Positions 1 through 7,723 of a DNA stretch of 64,000 bases are shown here, in pieces. How positions within the stretch are numbered: the first letter of the stretch is position 1; each line of letters opens with the position of its first letter. Location: the NCBI GenBank assembly GCA_017303505.1, contig JAFLCP010000002.1, positions 62,001-126,000 on the forward strand, read 5' to 3'. The notes under the pieces are model-generated. The model saw only the letters and a program-made list of their open reading frames with translations. It was not told where the DNA came from and made no database searches. A program made the translations under genes and the position numbers. The stretch is from Planctomycetota bacterium (GTDB taxonomy: Bacteria; Planctomycetota; Planctomycetia; Pirellulales; Pirellulaceae).

Positions 1-81
1 CCATGCACACGGAGCACTCGAAAACGCGGATTGGCAATGGTTGCCTCACTCCTCGTGCCCGGTGATGGCTGGCCGTTATGA
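1..81 (+). repeat. attC site, left end cut by window (subfamily D)
   Basis: Only the arms and right core are present; the left AAC core lies outside the window. The left arm near 3-19 pairs imperfectly with the right arm near 54-72, and the right core GTTATGA is at 75-81. It resembles the site at 4775. Confidence 0.8.
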
Positions 82-102
82 ACCATTGTCGTTGAGAAGG
101 CG

Positions 103-654
103 ATGCAAGACGTCGACACCCTAATCGAGTTGATCCGAGACCGTCGGAACCAGGAAGCGTTGCATCTGCTCAATGCGTCGCCGGACCTGGCCACCGCACA
201 CTCGAACCGAGAAGGGCAGCTTCACGGCGCTTCACCGCTTCACTGGGCCGCACACCGCAACGCCACCGAATTGTGCGAACGATTGATCGAACTGGGCGCC
301 GATGTAAACGACTCGGCAAGCGACTGGTGGTTGACTCCACTCTCCTGGGGCGCGGATGCTGGTAGCGCTGAAGCCATAGAGCTATTGTTGCAGCACGGTG
401 CCGACGTGAATCAGGATGCCATCGTCGGCACGACTGCCCTTCATGCCGCTGCGATGGGCGGTTCCTCTCAGGGCAAACGTGATCCGCAGGCGTACGCAAG
501 AACTGCTGAGATACTTATCGCCAATGGCGCGGACATCAACCGGCGTACTACCAAAGGGCGAACGGCGTTGGATGATGCGATCGAAAGAACAAACGCGGTG
601 GTTGTCGCCGTCCTGCAAAATCACGGCGCTCGATCGTCCAACGGGTCCCACTGA
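103..654 (+). CDS. Ankyrin repeat protein
   Basis: A 183-residue soluble protein with about four ankyrin repeats. Visible repeat signatures are ASPLHWAAHRN with LIELGADVN, TPLSWGADAG with LLLQHGADVN, TALHAAAMGG with ILIANGADIN, and a final TALDDAI with LQNHGAR. Ankyrin repeats mediate protein binding and have no catalysis of their own; stand-alone ankyrin proteins are one known class of immunity proteins in polymorphic toxin systems. It starts at ATG 103, 22 bases after the preceding attC core, and ends just before the attC at 660, so it is a complete cassette. A second ankyrin cassette lies at 21751. The binding partner is unknown. Confidence 0.85.
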   Translation: MQDVDTLIELIRDRRNQEALHLLNASPDLATAHSNREGQLHGASPLHWAAHRNATELCERLIELGADVNDSASDWWLTPLSWGADAGSAEAIELLLQHGADVNQDAIVGTTALHAAAMGGSSQGKRDPQAYARTAEILIANGADINRRTTKGRTALDDAIERTNAVVVAVLQNHGARSSNGSH

Positions 655-659
655 AAGGT

Positions 660-750
660 GCATAACCAAGCGGTCAACGGGAGCCGCCGATATCGCGAGT
701 TTTGAAATCATCGTTTTTTGACGGCGGCCCCGTTACCGCTGTCGTTATTG
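660..750 (+). repeat. attC site (subfamily A)
   Basis: Left core GCATAAC at 660-666, right core GTTATTG at 744-750. The arm AGCGGTCAACGGGAGCCGCC pairs imperfectly with GGCGGCGGCCCCGTTACCGC. The centre carries TTTTGAAATCA. Confidence 0.92.
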
Positions 751-786
751 CCATGCAAGGAAACACTTACGAGTACGGGCCTCCAA

Positions 787-1191
787 ATGACAGACGAGCG
801 TCATTTCACTTCCTATGCGCATCAGGACTTAGATCGCAAGAAGATCATCAAATACGCAAAGCAATTCGACGGCGTTGATATGACGCAGTTGATTGGCGCT
901 GATGACTCAAAATTTCCGTTTCTCGTTCGATCCGACGACGACACTTACGAACTACTATTCTGGAACCGAACATGTGGAATGATGATCTACATTGATGAGG
1001 ATCCCGTTCGAGCTTATGCTACGCTACAATACATGCTTGAACGGGCCTATCCGGTTTTTGATTCCATTGAACAGGCAGAGCAATGGTCAGTGGCTCACGC
1101 TTGGCCACGCGGTCCATTCCCTTTGACTCCCGAAAAGGCAGAACCAAGCGATGCACCCAAGTCGCCGGTTGGCCGCGAATTTCAATCCTAG
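787..1191 (+). CDS. Hypothetical cassette protein with attC-encoded C-terminus
   Basis: I do not recognise this family. The frame is open from 718, inside the attC, but ATG 787 is the first start clear of that site and gives 134 residues. The protein is acidic and soluble, with an aromatic middle (LLFWNRTCGMMIYIDEDPV) and no signal peptide or membrane segment. The last 18 or so residues (ending PSDAPKSPVGREFQS) are encoded by the left arm and centre of the attC at 1138, and the TAG stop lies inside that site. The gene at 17176 ends with almost the same attC-derived tail although the two proteins are otherwise unrelated. Confidence 0.7.
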   Translation: MTDERHFTSYAHQDLDRKKIIKYAKQFDGVDMTQLIGADDSKFPFLVRSDDDTYELLFWNRTCGMMIYIDEDPVRAYATLQYMLERAYPVFDSIEQAEQWSVAHAWPRGPFPLTPEKAEPSDAPKSPVGREFQS

Positions 1192-1229
1192 TTTTTTGGC
1201 GGCGACATGGGTGATCGCCGCCGTAATGT
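1138..1229 (+). repeat. attC site (subfamily I)
   Basis: Left core GCAGAAC at 1138-1144; right core GTAATGT at 1223-1229, so the usual GTT is GTA. The upstream gene stops inside the site. Near copies occur at 17605 and, eroded, at 37774. Confidence 0.85.
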
Positions 1230-1240
1230 GACAAACTCCG

Positions 1241-1762
1241 ATGAACACAACCGATCATTCAATCACACGCCGACGGGCACTATCATTGGTCGGAGTCTCG
1301 TTGACAACCGTCCATTTCGGATGTTCTCGCGAGGAACCCGTTGCTCCTCAAGTTGGCACCGTTCCAGCTGATGATGCCCCGATCGAAAACAAACCTGACG
1401 AAAAACACAGAGAATCCATGAACCTGCATTACCTTGAAATTGTAACGACTGATGTAGATGCGGCTTGCAAACTCTATTCACAGATACATGGCGTAACCTT
1501 TGGCGATGCCGTACAAAATCTAGGCGGCGCTCGTACCGCAAACTTCAAAAATGGCGGAATGATGGGCATTCGCGCTCCTATGCACGCTGGAGAGAAACCA
1601 GTCACCAGAGCGTACATTCTCGTCGAGAATATCGAATCAAGCGTGGCCGATGCCGTCAAGGCGGGTGCTAAGATCGCCGTTCCGCCGATGAAGATCGAAG
1701 GTCATGGGCAATGTGCAATTTACTTCCTAGGTGGGATCGAAGCAGGCCTTTGGCAACTCTGA
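1241..1762 (+). CDS. VOC-family (glyoxalase/bleomycin-resistance-like) exported lipoprotein
   Basis: 173 residues. The N-terminus has a twin-arginine-type signal (TRRRALSLVGVSL) ending in a lipobox-like FGC, so it is probably exported folded and lipid-anchored. After a linker, residues 60-173 look like one vicinal oxygen chelate module (LHYLEIVTTDVDAACKLYSQ, then AYILVENIESSVADAVKAGA and GHGQCAIYFLGG). VOC proteins bind metals and act as lyases, dioxygenases or drug-binding proteins; the substrate here cannot be told. A cassette between attC sites at 1138 and 1779. A second VOC cassette (11603) lacks the signal. Confidence 0.8.
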   Translation: MNTTDHSITRRRALSLVGVSLTTVHFGCSREEPVAPQVGTVPADDAPIENKPDEKHRESMNLHYLEIVTTDVDAACKLYSQIHGVTFGDAVQNLGGARTANFKNGGMMGIRAPMHAGEKPVTRAYILVENIESSVADAVKAGAKIAVPPMKIEGHGQCAIYFLGGIEAGLWQL

Positions 1763-1778
1763 GCCGAACCAAGGCGTC

Positions 1779-1869
1779 ACATGACAAAAAAATGCACGCG
1801 AGTTGCGGATCGCGCTTTTCCTGATGGTAAAGTCACTTGGCCGCAACCGCGTGATTTTAGTCGTTATTT
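1779..1869 (+). repeat. attC site (subfamily B)
   Basis: Left core is reduced to ATGACA near 1781; right core GTTATTT at 1863-1869. The arm GCACGCGAGTTGCGG pairs with CCGCAACCGCGTGATT. Confidence 0.88.
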
Positions 1870-2159
1870 GGCTCAAGATTCAGCCTGTCTTCAACAATGA
1901 CGCGATCGCTAAAGCCGACATACTGCAAGCTCCACCAACGCGTTCTCGAAAAGACTCGCGTTAAAATCGTCTACGGATTCATCGCTGGAACGCCGAAATG
2001 TTCACCCGATTATCTTCGTGCGCGAGGCACACAGTTCCCGCACACGGATGATGCCGCTCTGGGCGGTTGCTTAGTGCGGGCACAGAGATCTCGTCCGCGG
2101 ATGGTCTGCCCGGATTGCATCGATGCTCGCAACGAATGGCTCAAAGAACATTGCCCAAC

Positions 2160-2440
<281 letters not shown>

Positions 2441-2457
2441 GTCAGCCACGCCTCACC

Positions 2458-2793
2458 ATGAATCCACCAGTTGACCCACAACGCCGATACGCGGGAAAGC
2501 CGCTTGTGCGCCTTCTTGATGCTTACGTGCTTTGGGTCATTGGAGCGCTGCCACCAGAGCAGGAGTCATTGCTAGTCCAGATGACTCCCAAGTTGCAACA
2601 GACATGGCTGCGGAGTGAGGCACATTGGCATGAGGTGCTTGCTGGTCAGATGCAGTTTCCTGCTACGATGCCGACCGCCATCCGTGAGATGTGGCAGAAG
2701 AATCAGGCGATTGCAGCAGCGAGCAGAGCGACGCTGACACCAGTTGATTTTGCATACATGTTTGTTGACCAGAATTTCAACCATGACACCTAA
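2458..2793 (+). CDS. Hypothetical cassette protein
   Basis: 111 residues from ATG 2458, 18 bases after the attC core. Not recognised. It is probably helical, Trp- and Gln-rich, with no signal peptide or membrane segment and no cysteines. It ends directly at the left core of a different-looking attC (2788), so it may have arrived from another integron lineage together with that site. Confidence 0.65.
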   Translation: MNPPVDPQRRYAGKPLVRLLDAYVLWVIGALPPEQESLLVQMTPKLQQTWLRSEAHWHEVLAGQMQFPATMPTAIREMWQKNQAIAAASRATLTPVDFAYMFVDQNFNHDT

Positions 2794-2880
2794 CAAGGCG
2801 CTGCAGCGAACCCGGCGAGAGCGTCGCGGTTGGCAATCCACGCGTCCCGTGCGCCGGGTCGCTGAGCTTGGTCGTCCGTC
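2788..2880 (+). repeat. attC site, unlike its neighbours
   Basis: Left core ACCTAAC (2788-2794) is a perfect RYYYAAC followed by AAGGCGCTGCAGCGAACCCGG. The right arm reads CGCCGGGTCGCTGAGCTTGG with right core GTCCGTC (2874-2880). The arms follow a pattern common in proteobacterial and environmental cassettes rather than the local subfamilies. Confidence 0.85.
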
Positions 2881-2898
2881 CTTGTAAGGAGGCTTTAC

Positions 2899-3228
2899 TT
2901 GAGAACACGCTTTCGCAACGAGGATGACCGCTGGACATTAGACGGACAGAAGATCTCCGATGTTAAAAACCTTGCAACCATCAAGCAGGAAATTGAAACC
3001 CAAGGCCCTGTTATTCTGGAACACTGGTTCTACCGAGGCTCATGCTCGCCCGATCGCTACATTTTCGACGACTTTGACGAGCTTGTCAGTTACTTGAATG
3101 ATCACTCTTTTGCAGGCGACTCGATTCACATCTGGAGCTTTGCAACCACCTGCACCCAAGAGAACGAACTTGCGTCTGGGAAGTGCCCTGATGAGAATGG
3201 ACTCGTTCCTTCCCGTGGGGCATACTAG
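2899..3228 (+). CDS. Hypothetical cassette protein (TTG start)
   Basis: 109 residues. TTG 2899 is chosen because a strong ribosome-binding site (AAGGAGG, 2886-2892) sits six bases upstream and directly after the attC core, so this cassette carries its own translation signal. Not recognised. It is acidic with aromatic stretches (LEHWFYRGSCSPDRYIFDDF) and three cysteines. No signal peptide or membrane segment. Followed by the attC at 3244. Confidence 0.7.
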   Translation: MRTRFRNEDDRWTLDGQKISDVKNLATIKQEIETQGPVILEHWFYRGSCSPDRYIFDDFDELVSYLNDHSFAGDSIHIWSFATTCTQENELASGKCPDENGLVPSRGAY

Positions 3229-3243
3229 CGATTTACGAAACCG

Positions 3244-3334
3244 GACGAACAAAAAAATGCACCCGAGTTGCCGATCGGGCGGTTCCTCAAGTCCAAATCT
3301 CTTGGCGGCAACCGGGTGATTTTGGGCGTTCGTC
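3244..3334 (+). repeat. attC site (subfamily B)
   Basis: Left core GACGAAC at 3244-3250; right core GTTCGTC at 3328-3334. Arm CACCCGAGTTGCCGATCGGG pairs with GGCGGCAACCGGGTG. Confidence 0.93.
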
Positions 3335-3384
3335 GACAGAATGGATGCTGACATACTTGGCATTGCTCAAAAAACTGAAGTTTT

Positions 3385-3702
3385 ATGACACACACGTGGG
3401 TGTACGACAAAGAGAGTTTCTTCGACTTCCTCGGATTCATGATCGTTCATGCTCCTGAATTTCCTGAAGAGGACTTTCTTGAACCGCATGAACAGCTGAA
3501 TCTGGAGAGCGCATTTGAAGAACTCAGAAAGGGCCTCGCGATCGTCACGGGTCTGCATACCGAAATAGCAATTGATGCGATGAACGACCTCGTCGCACAA
3601 GCTTATTCATGCTTCGACCGCGGTGATGAAACTCAAGGTACAAGGTTACTTCAGGATCTTGATGAATGTTTGCATCCGACAAAGCACCTAGGGCCGTCTT
3701 GA
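3385..3702 (+). CDS. Hypothetical acidic cassette protein
   Basis: 105 residues from ATG 3385. Not recognised. It is strongly acidic and helical, with a tail QGTRLLQDLDECL that resembles the end of a small helical bundle. No signal peptide or membrane segment. The acidic, compact nature would suit a protein-binding inhibitor, but that is only inference. Confidence 0.65.
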   Translation: MTHTWVYDKESFFDFLGFMIVHAPEFPEEDFLEPHEQLNLESAFEELRKGLAIVTGLHTEIAIDAMNDLVAQAYSCFDRGDETQGTRLLQDLDECLHPTKHLGPS

Positions 3703-3752
3703 AAACAGAATAATTGATGAACGGGGCTATCTCTAAGCCTACAGACGCAATC

Positions 3753-3843
3753 GACGAACAAAAAACTCCACCCGAGTTGCCGATCGGGCGTTTCCTGAGG
3801 TCAAAGTCATTTGGCGGCAACTGGGTGATTTTTGTCGTTCGCC
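3753..3843 (+). repeat. attC site (subfamily B)
   Basis: Left core GACGAAC at 3753-3759; right core GTTCGCC at 3837-3843. Very close to the site at 3244. Confidence 0.93.
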
Positions 3844-3857
3844 ACTACAGGCAGATC

Positions 3858-4256
3858 ATGACGAACTGGGAAGCTGGACACTACAACCGCGGTGCCGAAA
3901 CATGGCAATTCCTCGACGGCAACTTTGAAATCGTCGTTCCTGGAACCACCGCGGAGCCAAATGCTCATTGGCTTCGTATCGCGCGCGATACCATGACAGC
4001 CATTGATCAATACCACGCTGCCGCCCGACAGTATCTCGATGCATTCGTCGATCGCAACCGCTTCGCGAATGGCAGTGAGTGGGAAGCTGAATTAGTCGAA
4101 TTCGGCAATGCCGACAGTCTGCAGAACATTCGATTCACGTTATATTACAGAGTCGCTGGTGATGAATACGGCCTTTGGTCTGTTGCATTTCATACGACGG
4201 GCCTTCCAACGCCCAATGATTTGTATCCGGTCAGACTCGCTCGTCAGCAGCAGTAG
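3858..4256 (+). CDS. Hypothetical cassette protein
   Basis: 132 residues. The frame is open through the attC from 3714, but ATG 3858 lies just after the attC core and is the sensible start. Not recognised. The middle is helical (IARDTMTAIDQYHAAARQYLD); the C-terminal half has beta character (IRFTLYYRVAGDEYGLWSV). No membrane segment. Confidence 0.65.
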   Translation: MTNWEAGHYNRGAETWQFLDGNFEIVVPGTTAEPNAHWLRIARDTMTAIDQYHAAARQYLDAFVDRNRFANGSEWEAELVEFGNADSLQNIRFTLYYRVAGDEYGLWSVAFHTTGLPTPNDLYPVRLARQQQ

Positions 4257-4277
4257 CGATTGAGACAAGCAAAGCGT

Positions 4278-4368
4278 GGCGAACCATCGCATGCACGGGA
4301 GTGGCGGTGGCAAGTCAATTTCAATATCAACGTCAACTCCCGCCACCCCGTGATGCGGGTTGTTACGC
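4278..4368 (+). repeat. attC site (subfamily C)
   Basis: Left AAC at 4282-4284; right core GTTACGC at 4362-4368. Arm GCACGGGAGTGGCGGTGG pairs with CTCCCGCCACCCCGTG. Confidence 0.92.
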
Positions 4369-4380
4369 TTTAGAAATCCA

Positions 4381-4767
4381 ATGGCACGACACACATTGTA
4401 TGCCTACCCGGATGGTCGCATCCCGGCGACCACTATCTGTGAACTGGAGCTAACTCTAACGCAACTGCTTCAAACTGTTTCATGGTGTCAATCGCCGCGT
4501 GTCGTTTCAAGCGGTCACGGAAAAGAAAAAACTATTGGATACAATCTTGTGCTGCCAGAGCCAGGAATGGAAGAACCTGGTTGGTACCGTGACATCGAAT
4601 CCATCGCAACGCTTTTGGCTGGCTTGGTTGATAAAACTCGCCTCACGTTTGTGATCGGAATACACGACTCGTCATCAAACATCTCGCAGGATTTACATTT
4701 CATTCAATCACAGAATCCAGACTTGAAGAGACTAAGAGCCATTATCGGGGTAGGTGAAATCGAGTAA
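4381..4767 (+). CDS. Hypothetical cassette protein
   Basis: 128 residues from ATG 4381; the frame is open from inside the attC, but this ATG is 12 bases after the core. Not recognised. It looks like a soluble alpha/beta domain (GYNLVLPEPGMEEPGWYRDI, then ATLLAGLVDKTRLTFVIGIHD). No signal peptide. Confidence 0.65.
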   Translation: MARHTLYAYPDGRIPATTICELELTLTQLLQTVSWCQSPRVVSSGHGKEKTIGYNLVLPEPGMEEPGWYRDIESIATLLAGLVDKTRLTFVIGIHDSSSNISQDLHFIQSQNPDLKRLRAIIGVGEIE

Positions 4768-4774
4768 AACAGAA

Positions 4775-4866
4775 GCGTAACAATGGTATGCACACGAAGC
4801 ACTCGGTCGGCCGTTTTGACTTACGTTGAGTCAATTGCTCGTGCTCGGTGATGCCGGTCGTTCGTC
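4775..4866 (+). repeat. attC site (subfamily D)
   Basis: Left core GCGTAAC at 4775-4781; right core GTTCGTC at 4860-4866. The centre holds a second small inverted repeat, GACTTACGTTGAGTC, typical of subfamily D. Confidence 0.92.
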
Positions 4867-4872
4867 CACAGA

Positions 4873-5340
4873 ATGAAAGAAGTGAATCCCTATTCTGCTC
4901 CGACCGCGTCCGCCTCTGCACATCTTGGGGCGAAGAAGCGGCATCGTTTGATAACTGCCGCCATCTTGGGTTTCGTCACTGCTTTGGCCGGACCAGCGTT
5001 TCTAATGGGATACTATGAATATCATGGAATCGGCCTCAGTTTCTTCGCCTACGTTAAGTTCTTCGGCATCGCGTACCTGACTCCCGCAATGTTCCTTTTG
5101 AGCGCTGGGTTCGCCGTTGGTGAGTTGCTTTCAATAAGACTACCCAAGCTTTCGAACCGTTCCGCATGTATCATTTCGTCGGTGATCGCTGGGGCGATTA
5201 TGCTAGTGGGCATTGCGCTGTTGCTGGCACATTCACTAAACTTCGGAGTCGGTCCGGCCGCGTTCGAGGTTCCTGCATTTTCTGTTGTATGTGGAGCTGC
5301 GACAGCTATTGTCTCATCTACCTATCTCGCAATTACTTAA
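4873..5340 (+). CDS. Small polytopic membrane protein with NPY motif
   Basis: 155 residues from ATG 4873. The N-terminus has NPYSAPTA, a motif frequent in planctomycete membrane proteins. About four hydrophobic segments follow (near residues 29-47, 58-82, 96-118 and 132-152). Function unknown. It shares a cassette-sized interval (4867-6153) with the reverse-strand gene pair 5425-6038, and no attC is recognisable between them. An attC may have been lost here, or this is a compound cassette. Confidence 0.7.
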   Translation: MKEVNPYSAPTASASAHLGAKKRHRLITAAILGFVTALAGPAFLMGYYEYHGIGLSFFAYVKFFGIAYLTPAMFLLSAGFAVGELLSIRLPKLSNRSACIISSVIAGAIMLVGIALLLAHSLNFGVGPAAFEVPAFSVVCGAATAIVSSTYLAIT

Positions 5341-5412
5341 ACGATGATTGCTAGGTGCGAACCCCAAACGCAGTTTTCGAATAACAATCCATTTCATGCT
5401 AATACGATGTAG

Positions 5413-5460
5413 ATGTTCTGTACTTCACGATAATGTACACTCACCTGTTCGATAGTTGAT
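5413..5460. repeat. 48-base element, copy 1
   Basis: About 85% identical (7 mismatches in 48) to 40928-40975. On the reverse strand it spans the last codons of the aspartic protease gene; the second copy is a stranded relic of a related gene. Confidence 0.8.
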
Positions 5461-5787
5461 TCTCAGGTCAACTTTGGCGAGTAAGGCGGTACCGATTAAA
5501 GGTACGTGACCGACGTTTTCTACGACTTGAACCGGAATGATCTCATTCAACCCGTCAATCACACAATAGTAGCAGCGTAGGCGAACCGTTGATCCGTCTG
5601 TGAGCACCGCATCTGTATCTGCCAACACTCCCAGACTCATTCGCTCGATCGCAGATTTTGGCATGACGAGATATCCATCAATCGCAGTGTCAATCCATGC
5701 AGGAATTGCATGCCGTTTGGATCGTGCATGACTGGCGACTTGAATTTCCACCACGGCTCGATTTTCTGGGTCGACCCAGGCCTTCAC
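5425..5787 (-). CDS. Clan AA (retropepsin-like) aspartic protease
   Basis: 120 residues. The catalytic-type motif IPAWIDTAIDGYLVMP (Asp-Thr followed by a hydrophobic flap) and the later LTDGSTVRLRCYY and VPLIGTALLAKVDLRI match the small bacterial clan AA aspartic proteases related to retropepsin, which act as dimers. The usual DTG is DTA here. Its start overlaps the stop of the upstream reverse gene by four bases (ATGA), so the two are a coupled operon pointing against all surrounding cassettes and should have their own promoter. A remnant of a second copy is at 40928. Confidence 0.75.
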   Translation of the reverse strand: MKAWVDPENRAVVEIQVASHARSKRHAIPAWIDTAIDGYLVMPKSAIERMSLGVLADTDAVLTDGSTVRLRCYYCVIDGLNEIIPVQVVENVGHVPLIGTALLAKVDLRINYRTGECTLS

Positions 5788-6038
5788 GTTTTCGTTGCTC
5801 CGATGTGAAATGCTGCGTCATAACCGATTCGGATGACAAACGGTACATCGTTCGGTTCGGCCTCGCGAGCGGCCATTGCGGTCTCCAAGAAGGTAGGTCT
5901 GATGTAATGACGCCGAGTGGGGCTCGCGATCGCTACGTACTCCCCTTTATGATCGCGTTCCAGCGTCTCCTTGAGGTTTGATAGGTAAATCGACTTTGCG
6001 TGATCTGCTGTCGTGGGTATGGTTATACCTGTATGCAC
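5784..6038 (-). CDS. Small partner protein of the aspartic protease
   Basis: 84 residues from GTG 6038. The frame stays open further upstream, but that part is attC sequence (6066-6153), so the GTG is preferred. The core LKETLERDHKGEYVAI and PNDVPFVIRIGYDAAFHIG fits a small family that often sits immediately before clan AA aspartic proteases; exact function unknown, possibly substrate or antitoxin-like partner. Overlaps the protease start by four bases. Confidence 0.6.
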   Translation of the reverse strand: MHTGITIPTTADHAKSIYLSNLKETLERDHKGEYVAIASPTRRHYIRPTFLETAMAAREAEPNDVPFVIRIGYDAAFHIGATKT

Positions 6039-6065
6039 ATGGCTGTTTCGATCCCCATAATTATG

Positions 6066-6153
6066 GACGAACCAAACGTTGAACGCGAGCGGTTGTTCAG
6101 GCGTTTTTTTGAAGTCCCAGCACAACACGCCCGCCGCGTTAACGCCGTCTTTC
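6066..6153 (+). repeat. attC site, degraded right core (subfamily J)
   Basis: Left core GACGAAC at 6066-6072. Arm GAACGCGAGCGGTTGTTCAGG and the right part near 6125-6147 align with the site at 19434, but the right core is GTCTTTC (6147-6153) in place of GTTATTT. Confidence 0.75.
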
Positions 6154-6165
6154 TGACAATCTAGC

Positions 6166-6858
6166 ATGACTGACTTGCCCGCGATGCTTGATACACTGTT
6201 CGACGAAGTACCATCAGATCTCGTCGCGTACTTCGATCAGATTGCTGATGGTTCCCTCCACAAACACGACGAATGCGAGGTAAGTCTCCTTCCACCTGTT
6301 GACGCGGTGCGTTGGACGAACGATTTTCGTGATTTTCATCCGCTCGTGCAATTGCTTGGCGGAGTTATTCTTGATGATCCAAACACAAGCAATCATCACG
6401 TCTATTTGTCAGCTGGATCATGCAAAGGGGCTGTACTATTTCTCAGCCATGATGGCGACTCCCGAATCGTGTTTGCCAGTCTTACCGCCTATTTAGACGC
6501 CGCTCGCCGCTCGATATCTGACAGTCGCGACCTGAGTTTATTTCATCCGGACGGTGGGGTCTTGATTGCGGACCAGGATGGATTGTATCGCCTTATCGCC
6601 GATCTCTATGACGGGGCTGGAGTCGATGGCGCAGATGTAATCCTAGCGCTGATACCTTCTTGGGATTTGACTGACATCGCCCTTTTACAACGCATGGCGA
6701 TCGACAATGATTTTTATGTCGCAGAGGCCGTTGGTGATGCGATTGCTCGGCGGCCTCGACCCGAGCTAGAATCAACCGCTTTGTTATGTCGCAATCACTC
6801 GCATCCTCAAGCGTCAAAGGCTGGCGAAAGAGCAATGGCGGCACTCAAGGCACTGTAG
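6166..6858 (+). CDS. SUKH (SMI1/KNR4)-like protein
   Basis: 230 residues from ATG 6166. Residues 1-115 resemble an SMI1/KNR4-type fold: an N-terminal helix, then LGGVILDDPNTSNHHVYLSA and GAVLFLSHDGDSRIVFASL with a YLDAARRSI helix. SUKH proteins are common immunity proteins of contact-dependent and polymorphic toxins. The C-terminal half (130-230) is a helical region with HEAT-like spacing (LLQRMAIDNDFYVAEAVGDA). Assignment is from pattern only and is moderate. Complete cassette between attC sites at 6066 and 6863. Confidence 0.5.
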   Translation: MTDLPAMLDTLFDEVPSDLVAYFDQIADGSLHKHDECEVSLLPPVDAVRWTNDFRDFHPLVQLLGGVILDDPNTSNHHVYLSAGSCKGAVLFLSHDGDSRIVFASLTAYLDAARRSISDSRDLSLFHPDGGVLIADQDGLYRLIADLYDGAGVDGADVILALIPSWDLTDIALLQRMAIDNDFYVAEAVGDAIARRPRPELESTALLCRNHSHPQASKAGERAMAALKAL

Positions 6859-6862
6859 GGAG

Positions 6863-6953
6863 TCCGAACCAACCGTTGCACCCAAGCCCGCGATCGGGTG
6901 CTTTTCAAATGGTGACCTTTATCGCGCGGGCGGGGTGAACGGGAACGTTATGC
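6863..6953 (+). repeat. attC site (subfamily E)
   Basis: Left AAC at 6867-6869; right core GTTATGC at 6947-6953. Arm GTTGCACCCAAGCCCGCG pairs with CGCGGGCGGGGTGAAC. Confidence 0.9.
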
Positions 6954-6971
6954 GGATAAGACACATTACAT

Positions 6972-7619
6972 ATGGCACGTGAAAAATCCCCAGCGCAGAG
7001 CCTCTTCGACGACATCGTCCAACGTGCGGTCACGTCGGTCCTGAAACCTCTCGGCTTTAGAAAGTCTGCGTTAAACTACCACCGCCGCCACAAAGACGTC
7101 GTGCAGGTCGTCAATCTTCAATCCAGCCATGGCTCGTCTTGGGACGAGAAACTTTTCTACATAAACGTCGGCCTCGCATTTGACGCCGTGTGCCAATTGA
7201 CCGATAACGAGATTCTCGAAGTACTAAAAGAACCGGATTGCGATTCACGCGGTACGCGAGACCGATTGGAGAGTCTCCTCGACAATACACCGGAGAAATG
7301 GTCCGTCCATGTGAACGGCGATGCCGAATCCGTCGCACATCAACTGCAAACAGGGATAGAACGACTGGCCATCGAATTGGAAACAATTGATGGCGTTCAG
7401 GCATATCGCGAGCATCGATGGTTTGATCGCTTTCGCCCGAAACAAGAAAACGCCCAGATCCTTTATATCATTGGTGATTTGGAGGGCGCATGGGATGAAG
7501 TCAAACAACTATGTAAACTGTTTGCTGATCGGCAGACAATCAATCAGCCGGAATGGTGGGTCAAAGAATTGGGCCTTTCCAAGCTTGTAACAAGGTGTGA
7601 AACTCACAATTCCGCATAA
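6972..7619 (+). CDS. DUF4304 domain protein
   Basis: 215 residues. The N-terminal 110 residues fit DUF4304: VLKPLGFRKSALNYHRR, then VVQVVNLQSSHGSSW and FYINVGLAFDAV. Function of the family is not established; its members occur among small accessory genes. The remainder is helical (YREHRWFDRF, LEGAWDEVKQLCKLFAD). The TAA stop lies within the left end of the attC at 7614. No membrane segment. Confidence 0.8.
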   Translation: MAREKSPAQSLFDDIVQRAVTSVLKPLGFRKSALNYHRRHKDVVQVVNLQSSHGSSWDEKLFYINVGLAFDAVCQLTDNEILEVLKEPDCDSRGTRDRLESLLDNTPEKWSVHVNGDAESVAHQLQTGIERLAIELETIDGVQAYREHRWFDRFRPKQENAQILYIIGDLEGAWDEVKQLCKLFADRQTINQPEWWVKELGLSKLVTRCETHNSA

Positions 7620-7704
7620 TTATCCGTTGCAAGCGGATCCGCGGGCCGCACTGGCTTTGAAATCAATGTCGTTCGCCGCAGCCCGGCGATCGCTGGCGTT
7701 CGTC
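7614..7704 (+). repeat. attC site (subfamily G)
   Basis: Left core is degenerate (CATAATT around 7615-7621); right core GTTCGTC at 7698-7704. Arm AAGCGGATCCGCGGGCCGC pairs with CGCCGCAGCCCGGCGATCGC. Confidence 0.85.
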
Positions 7705-7723
7705 ATGCAAGTAACCCTCAAGA

